A DNA stretch of 64,000 bases. Origin: Toxonevra muliebris. Its lineage: Eukaryota; Arthropoda; Insecta; Diptera; Pallopteridae. The translations under genes were made by a program, and so were the position numbers. The number at the start of each line of letters is the position of its first letter. Position 1 is the stretch's first letter. The notes beneath the pieces were generated by a model, which made no database searches, was not told the origin of the DNA, and worked only from the letters and a program-made list of their open reading frames with translations. The stretch spans positions 56,495,408-56,559,407 of the forward strand of contig OY829329.1 of assembly GCA_963691655.1 (NCBI GenBank), in the 5' to 3' direction. This document shows, in pieces, positions 49,801 through 58,800 of this stretch.

Positions 49801-52800
49801 AAGTCAGCGCAAACCGATGGCAGTCCGGTGGCATTGTTTAATTTCTTTGTGACGGTGAGTTATGGATATTGGCAGACATGTTAAGTTAGGTTTTGTTGGA
49901 GTGGATGTATAGGGACACACATAGGCCTGAATGTCCCATTGTGATACCACATGCTTGGCAGACATAAAAATAAGTAATTGCGAAAGAAATTGAATTCGCA
50001 TCAAACGAATGTTCCAATTGAACAAACTCTAGTAGACATTGAATTAATCGAATACCTTTAAAAATAAAATTGGCTCAACGTCAATTAAAATTAATTTCTT
50101 TGATAGTTCTTTAGGAGACTATGAAAATTAAATCTAGAGGTTAATTTTCAAAGTCAATTTGAAGTTATATATAAACAGGCTTAATGAACAAATGTAGTCA
50201 TCACAACAAGAGCAAATCAGACGGCCGTTTCGGAATCCGCCACAATTCCTCATCAGTGATCTTAGTGATAGTTCTTAATCTTTCAATATCCAATATAAGC
50301 TACTAACATTTGAAATCATAACCCAGAATTACAGATTTGATTCCAAATATCGTCACTGAATAGAGATATTGAAAATTTCGTTGTTTCAAATTTCCATTAC
50401 TTATAAAATTGTGTTCATTTAATTTCTCTTACTAAGATCTGAGCTTTTATTTCAATGTCAATTATAATCCGAAGTGAATAGGCGTATGCAGGCAACGGCC
50501 TTCCCTCCTAAGGTGTAATCACTTACTAAAAATTTCACTGGTCAATACAAATGCAAAGAAATCACTCAACAAGCTTGGTTTTTTCGCCTTCTCCTACACC
50601 TTGGCCGAAATCCTGCATACACTCATGGTTTATATTACATATATCTTCTATCTATTGCTATTTTCTTAGACCTGCAAAGATCAACTGCACATTGTTTTGG
50701 CTATGTCGCCCATTGGTGAAATGTTGCGTGTGCGCATACGGAAATTTCCATCGATTGTAAATTGCTGTACAATCGATTGGTTTCAACCGTGGCCCGAAGA
50801 TGCTCTGTTGGCGGTATCCACACGTTTTTTGGCCAGCGAAGATCTAACAGATCTCGAGCGGCGAGCTGCTATTGATATGTGCATGGATTTTCATACATCA
50901 ACTCAAACCTTATCAGAAATATTTGCTCTAAGGCTGAAACGTTTTAACTATGTAACACCAACCTCGTATCTGGAGCTTATTCAAACGTTCAAAGCTTTGC
51001 TGAATCAAAAGAGAACGTAAGTACGAGTGTTAAATCATGTCGGCTAACATATGCTAAACGAATCTGATTTTTTTTAAAGAGCAATTTTGACTCAAAAGAA
51101 TCGGTATCTCACCGGTATCTCGCAGCTAGATATAGCAGCTCAACAAGTTGGTGTCATGCAGGACCAGTTGATTGCCTTGGAACCAAAACTCAAAATTGCA
51201 TCAGAAACGGTAAGCTGAAAATATAATTCCACTGGCATTATAATTTTTTATGCTAATCGAATTGAAATTTCATTAGGATTGAAAGTTAAAGTTTCATTAT
51301 CATTATCAAAAATAAAGCTACTTCCATTCCATTGTTTTCTTCATTCATCATCGCCCTCCTTTTCCCCGCTTTAGGTTGCTGCACAAGTTGCTCAAGTAAC
51401 GGCCGATAGTAAAATGGCCGCTGAACAGCGAGAAATAGTGAAACAAGATGAAGAAGTCGCCAAGGGACAAGCAGCAAAGGCACAAGAAATTAAAGATGAA
51501 TGTGATATGAAGTTGGCGGAAGCTTTGCCTATATTGAATGCTGCCCTAGCTGCGCTTAATACTCTAACTACCGCTGATATTGCAGTGGTTAAGACCATGA
51601 AAAGTCCGCCTATTGGTGTACGAATTGTCATGGAAGCAGTCTGCATTCTCAAAGAAGTAAAACCGGAACGTGTACCAAATCCATCGGGTTTGGGTGTTGT
51701 TGAAGATTATTGGGGCCCTTCAAAACGAGTACTCAGCGATATCAAATTCCTCGAAAGCTTATTGAATTTCGATAAAGATAATATACCACCGGCGGTAATG
51801 CAAAAACTCCAACAGCGTGTGCTGTCTAGTGAAGCATTTGATCCGGAAAAAATCAAATCAGCGTCTACAGCTTGTGAAGGTTTATGCCGTTGGGTTATTG
51901 CATTATCGAAATACGATGTTGTTGCCAAAGTGGTAGCACCAAAGAAGATTGCATTGGCCGCTGCGGAAGCAGAATATAACGTAAGTGATTGTGTTACAAC
52001 AAAATTGATTTTTTGTTAAGTAAATTATATTTTAAATATCAATAATAGTCTGCTATGAAATTATTAAATGAAAAACTGGCACAACTCGCACGTGTTGAGG
52101 CTAATTTGGCAGCAATTCAAAAGATTTTAGATGAACAGTTGGCGCAATATGCGTAAGTTTCATTCAAACTATGCACCTACAGTAGATGATGTTATATCCG
52201 TCGAAAGTCGAAAAATCCTAAAAATCCTTAAGCGAGCAACAGATAAACGAAAAAGCGTCGTATAAGCGATTTTTTTTATTTGCGGTTTTCTTATATCCTA
52301 CATCCACTGTAGGCACATATATAACTTGTTTCTGATTTTCTATTTCATCTCTAGCATACTGCAAGGTGAATACGAAGGTTGCATGAAGAAATTAAGTCGT
52401 GCTCAAGAGCTCATTTCGGGCTTGGGCGGTGAACGTACACGTTGGTTGGATACAGCACGCGTTCTGGGCCGCACCTATAACACTTTGACTGGAGATGTTT
52501 TGATATCTTCGGGTATTGTTGCATATTTGGGTCCCTTCACCATTGATTTTCGTTTAATTCAAATAAGAAAATGGGTTGACAAATGCACCAGTTTTGGCGT
52601 TGTGTGTAGTCATGATTTCAATTTAGTCAATGTCCTGGGCGAACCTGTTGAGGTACGTGATTGGAATATATGCGGCTTGCCAACGGATGCATTTTCCGTA
52701 GAGAGCGCAATCATTTTGAAGTAAGTAATTCTAAAACTTTCTTGATATATTTTTTTAATAGAATATACTTAGTTTAGTTTGAATTTAATGTATAAGTTTG

Positions 52801-55800
52801 GGGAAGTATGTATGTGTGGTGACAGATACTTAATCTGTAGCTGTATTGAATACTAATTAGGATTAAAGCAATTCATTATTCCTTTTTGCAAAGAGCAACG
52901 CAATTCGAATTGTTTTTACATCGTACACGGTTATATTTGGCGGGAAGAGGCTCCGTTTGGGAGTCTCAAAACAGACGATATTTGCTGTCAATGAAGAGTC
53001 CATAGCTCCATTTAAAGAGAACCAGGGTAAGACAAATTACAATTGTGGCTCCCTTTCAATCAGCATCAGATATGGTAGGTGATGGGAAGGCCAAGAGAGT
53101 AGCGACCTTGTGAACTCCTCTGAAGATGATGAAGAAGCTGTAACGGTCATCGGTTCTGAAGTATCTGGGTGACACTATGAGAGTGGTTTTTATAGGCAGA
53201 AGTCAAATAAGGTCACCGCCTTATGAGCATATATGCTACTAGACTGGGTTTGCCCTCAAATTACTTTTGTAGAAGATGTAAAGATGAAGAGGAGGAGTGC
53301 TCTATCTCTCATTACCTCAGCTACTGCCCAGCCTTGACTAACGTAGGATAAATATCATAAGAAAATACTTTTACAATAACTAACGAAAAAAAAGTAAGGT
53401 TCTGAAATTTGTTGAAATTCGATCTAATTAAACCTGTAGAAAATTTAAATGTAGACACACAATTTTTTTTTGTATGAAGCTTATTTGCCAAGTTATGGGT
53501 TTTTAAAAAATTTACGTAATTGAAATATGGATTTTTAAAAATAATTTTTAGAATTAAGCAAATTTACAATAAAATATTGAACATGGTAATTGAAATAGAA
53601 AATTTACCGTTCTTTTCAATTATGGAATTAGACCGGAAATTAAAATTTGTTTATGCACCAAACCGGAAGTAAAAGTTTAAAAATGGGATCTGCATTAGTT
53701 TAGGAGATACATGAATTAAAGTACATAGCTACCACGCTCATTGTGACAGCTATGCATCTATCTCCTAAACAAATGTAGATCCCATTTTGAAATTTTAAGG
53801 ACATTATTTAAATACTTTAAGCTAAATTTTGAAAAATATTTTTTTTTTTAAATGGTCGAAGTTATTTAAATTCTGTTTTCCCATTCCCATTGCATTTCTC
53901 AATTGTAATAAAATAAACTTTAAAATTTTCATTACATTTTTCAACGTTATTGCGAAATCAATGCAATCATTTAATTTAATTCTGTAATCATTTAAACATT
54001 ACAATTTTTAATGTCAATTCAATGGAAAGTTTTAATTAACATTGCATTTTCAATTTTAATAAAATATATGGAATGGAAGAAAATTCCATTGAATTGGCAT
54101 TGAAAATTTCAATGCTAATTCTATTCCTTACTAGCTTTCTAGTTTAAGTGCTTTATACAATATAATATTAACTATTAAAACTTTCAATGCTATCGTAATG
54201 GAAAGCTTTGATTGCGTTTCCCCACTGCAATAAATTTATACATTTTCGTTTTATTTTCACTACATTTGTCAATGGTACTGAACAATCAATGCTAATGGTT
54301 CTGTAATGTTCATGATTACACATAATTACTAATGCACATAGATTAAAATGCTATTAAATTTTCAATTAAATTAAATCACATTTTAAGCTAACATCTTTTC
54401 TACTCCTCTACCTGTAAACTCTTCGCAAAGCAGAAACTGAATAAATTCATTCCTATTAATACATCCGTAAATAATTAAAAAATAAAAACCATTTCTTTTC
54501 GTGTCAAGCAGAAACACATGACAAATTCACACACAAAATATTAACACAGAAAAAGAAAACAAAGTACAACAAAACCAAAAAAAAAAAAAAAAGAATGAGG
54601 AAAAACTAAATAAAAATAATGAAGGATCCACTGAAAACGAATTGAATGAATGCGTGAATGAAAGAATAAATGCCTGAATGAATGAATGAATGAACAATTT
54701 TATAAATGAAAACTTGATGGATGAAAAATATATAATGGAAAGGCACAAATGTCAGGTTTAACGTGTTAAATCCAAACTACCACATACACCCACAGATAAA
54801 AAACAAACACAGACTCACACATATTCGTTTATACTTGTGTTACACACACAAAATAATTCATAATTACATACATAAAAACGCTTAAAGTGCATTATTTGCA
54901 GTATGACTTTTTTGTGTGTTATGTTGGGTTCAGCACGCATTAGTACACGTACACAAAAGTACACATGTATGTGTGTGTGTGTGTGTGTAGATGATGAAAA
55001 ATGAGGTATTTTATTAAAATCCTACCAAAGCATTTTCTGTGTGTTACTTTTTCGGCATTCACGATAAATGCGTGCCCGTAATAAAATCGTTTTAATCTAG
55101 CATAGAGCATTAATCAATTCGTCTTTGTTGCCAGAATACAACAACTACAAACTCCTTCTGTTATTTTACTGTTGTCGCTACTATTGCATGAAGTGGGGTA
55201 GTAAGAGTAGGGTATTTATGTATCGTGCATACATAGTAACTATGTTCTTCAAAAATGTTTCTACCATTTTCCACCTTAGAAAAAAATTGTTAAATACAAC
55301 AGATGCGTACTGGATGCTACTTACATAAATATTTGCACATACACACACAAAGAAATAAAAACAAGTACCCAGTTGGGAATCAGTCATCAATTTTCTGATT
55401 TTCTATTAATCCTATTAAGAAATAAAAATAGAATGAACGGTGAAATAAAATGGAAGAGAAAGATGATGAGACGGATGGATATAGAAGAAAAAATTGTGGG
55501 AAAAGAGAGAAATGTAAAATGAGTGAAAGAGGATGAAATGAAGAATAGAATCGTAAAGTGAGTTGAAAAGAGAAAAGAAGGAAAAAAGATGGTGGAGAAC
55601 GAAAAGTGGAAAATAGAGGATAAGGCAGACCGAGAGGAGGGAACGGGGGGAAAGAGAAAGGGTATGACAGAGAGAGAAAGGGAAAATAATGGGATACAGA
55701 GAAACGAAAAAAGGTCGAGAAGAAGGGAAAAAAGGGGGAGGGGAGAAGATGGACAGAAAGAAACTAGTGAAAGAAACTACTCCTATTTCTTCCGATAGGG

Positions 55801-58800
55801 AAATATTTCTTCCCTATCGGAAGAAATAGGGGTAGAGAAAGAGAAGGAAAAGTAGAGAAAGAGAAAGTAAGGAATGGAAAAGAGCTAAAAGAAAAAAGTA
55901 AAGACAGGTTAAAGCAAGAAAAAGGAATGAATTCTATAGAAGAGGGAAGAATTGTGGGAAGAGGAAAAAGATAGAAAAGGGAAAGACAAAGAGGGAATGA
56001 AAACGAAGGAAAGCGGCAAAGGAGATGCTAACGCGGAGAGATAGAGGACGTAAAGATGGAGGGGCAAGAGAAAGGAGAAAGTATTTTTTCCATCTGTGAT
56101 TGTAAATTGAATAAACTTCTCTTATTTTGTTTTTTCATTTTCTTTCATTGAGAGCTTGTTTTTAATCAATAATAAAACCAATCAGTGGCGTAGCCGGTAG
56201 AATTGCTTGAGGACGGATGTAATATTTTTCTCCTGATGAACTTTCATACAAATTGTAAGAATTTCTTTGTATCCGTTCCAAATATGTACAATATTATTAG
56301 TATGAAACATCGAAAGAGTTTAATTAATCTTTGTAGGTAAAAATACAAAGTTAAGTTGATGTTTGAAAATTCACTCTAATTTTTAACATTATGTGAAAAG
56401 AGTCAGTTGACTTTTGACCTCCAAGGTTTTGAATTTCCTTTTATAAAAATCGCGATAGAAGAAGGGGGCTGAAGTCCTCTTAGCTCTGCCCTCCCTCGAT
56501 GTGAATGAATCTGTCTACATCTTTTGAATCTATCAAAATTGAGCATTCTAATATCTTTTCCATCCTGCTGTTTGAAATCTTCACTAGAGTTAGTTGTTTC
56601 CCTGTTATGTTCTTTCTGATAACGTCATTGCCTATATATTTTGCGTACAGTCATAGAATTCTAACCAAAAGGATTATATGGCTAGACTAATGTTTGTTTG
56701 TCTATGTGCGGATCTAACCATCGTCACTTTCGCTGTCTGATTTCAACATTCACAATTTGTATTTGTTTAAGTCCAAAGTTTTCGATTTGATATCAACTGC
56801 GGATGCCGTGTATCAGATATGCGATTATCAGGAGGCTAATTCCACGAGTTGGTGAAAATTGTGTGATCATTTATTTTGTATAGTATAGGGACTTAAGAAC
56901 AGTCGGATTAAATTTCCAACAGGGTACGTGCCTTAAGCATAAAACGCAGTAGAGTATGTCGGTAGTAGTAGCACAAAGATTAGTTGTATACTCACATACA
57001 CACACACACAAGCATAAAACAACCCTCGCAATCTTTGAATTTGTTCATGACAATATCCTGCAGCATCCTGCGTATGAATGTTGCTGATGCTGCTGCTTCT
57101 GTTTCTACTTCTGTTGCCACTGTTCCTAATGTATCTTAATATGCGTGAATTCTCGTATTTTATGCTTGTAATTAGATGACATTTAGGATGAGAAAGGGTA
57201 GGGCGGAGGAAAGGAGGGGCGGATAGAGCGATTGAACAAAAAAATTAAGCGAACATAATTGTAGAAATATATTTAATTTAAGTAAAATGTGTGTGTGTTT
57301 AGTGTTTAGATGGAGATGTGGTAGGGGGGAGAGCAACACAAAATGTTGTTAAAATGTTTTCATGCTTTTTTTTTTTTATATAAAGTAAATTTGTTAAATG
57401 TGCGTATGTGATTAGAAATTTTAAAAAGTTTTTACTGAAATGAAATCAAAAAGGTTGTTAATTTTGCATAAGCATACAACGTATTAACCTAAGGGAATGC
57501 ACGAGCATAAGTTGTGAATATTAATTTTAAGATTAGAAATGAAAGTTCTGGTGAATATTTTTATATGATAAGACTCTTTTGTTGGTTAAACTGGGGGCGG
57601 AATGAAATGGAATGTGGTCTATATTCCGCTCTAGCGGTACGAAATGCAATGTAAAATTAACAGTTCCATCTATATTCTGCTTTAACCGGCATGTAAAAAT
57701 GGAAATTTTAACGTTTTGTTACATTCGGAACGAACATTTTCGGTTTGGATGATGAATGCTAAATTTTCTTGTAATATAATGAAAAACAGATTTTGTGTAA
57801 TTTTTAGAATTTAACCTCATAAGAAACGAATGAAATTTATTTAAATGATGATCTTACAGTCGGAATTTCCGTCTCCAAACAATTTTGTTTCGCCAATTGG
57901 AATTTTCTTTTCGGAATTATTATTTCATTTCGCACTCCTGTGATTAAATTATTATGATCCATTAATTTCGAGTTTTTCTTGTTTTATTTCGTAGAAACTC
58001 CCGCCGTTGGCCTCTAATGATTGATCCACAAGGTCAGGCTAATAAATGGATAAAAAATTTGGAGAAAAACCACCGACTCTGTGTGATACGTTTAAATCAA
58101 CCAGATTATACACGTATTCTAGAAAATGCTATACAATTTGGATTGCCAGTGCTATTGGAAAATATTGGGGAAGAATTAGATCCAATATTGGAGTCGGTAT
58201 TATTGAAACAATTATTCAAACAAGGCGGTGCTATGTGCATTAAATTGGGTGATTCGGTAATTGAATATAATCATAGTTTTAGGTAAAGTAAACAAATATC
58301 CATTTTTCTTTCTGCATACATATTTATTTATATATTTTTTTCGGTTTTTATTAGATTCTACATAGCCACAAAACTACGAAATCCTCATTATCTGCCTGAA
58401 GTTGCTGTTAAAGTGACATTACTCAATTTCATGATTACCACACAGGGTCTACAAGATCAGTTATTAGGCATAACCGTTGCCAGAGAACGTCCCGATTTGG
58501 AAGCTGAAAAAAATATGTTAATTGTACAGGGTGCTGAAAATAAACGTATGCTGAAAGAAACAGAAGATAAAATTCTTGAAGTACTATCAACAGCAGATAA
58601 TATTCTAGAAGATGAAACTGCTGTGCAAATTTTGAGCTCCTCGAAAGTGTTAGCCAATGAAATTAATGAGAAACAAATAATTACAGAAGCAACTGAGAAA
58701 CAAATTGATATAGCACGTTTGAGCTATGTGCCAATTGCAGAACATTCAACCATTTTATTTTTTACTATCGGTATGTATTACATAAATTACTAGTTGTAGG

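Larger units (their letters stand above)
52721..57994. other. Dynein intron 26 (5.3 kb): retroelement relic, AT repeats and purine tract
   Basis: From left to right it holds a worn non-LTR retrotransposon tail (about 53050-53351), AT-rich DNA with ATTGAATTGGCATTGAAA-type repeats (about 53880-54360), GAAT and GT microsatellites (about 54675-54695 and 54968-54988), a purine-rich block with a hairpin (55420-56085), a worn CAGTGGCGTAGCC transposon end near 56186, CA repeats near 56997-57009, and unremarkable sequence to the acceptor TTATTTCGTAG. Confidence 0.75.

Noticed and set aside
55589..55798. 69-residue K/E/R-rich reading frame
   Set aside because: It is a by-product of the A/G-only composition of the purine block, inside a dynein intron.
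56186..56500. Second hAT element with CAGTGGCGTAGCC end
   Set aside because: The left end fits the common pattern, but the right end (near 56490) is too worn and no target duplication is visible, so no boundaries can be supported.
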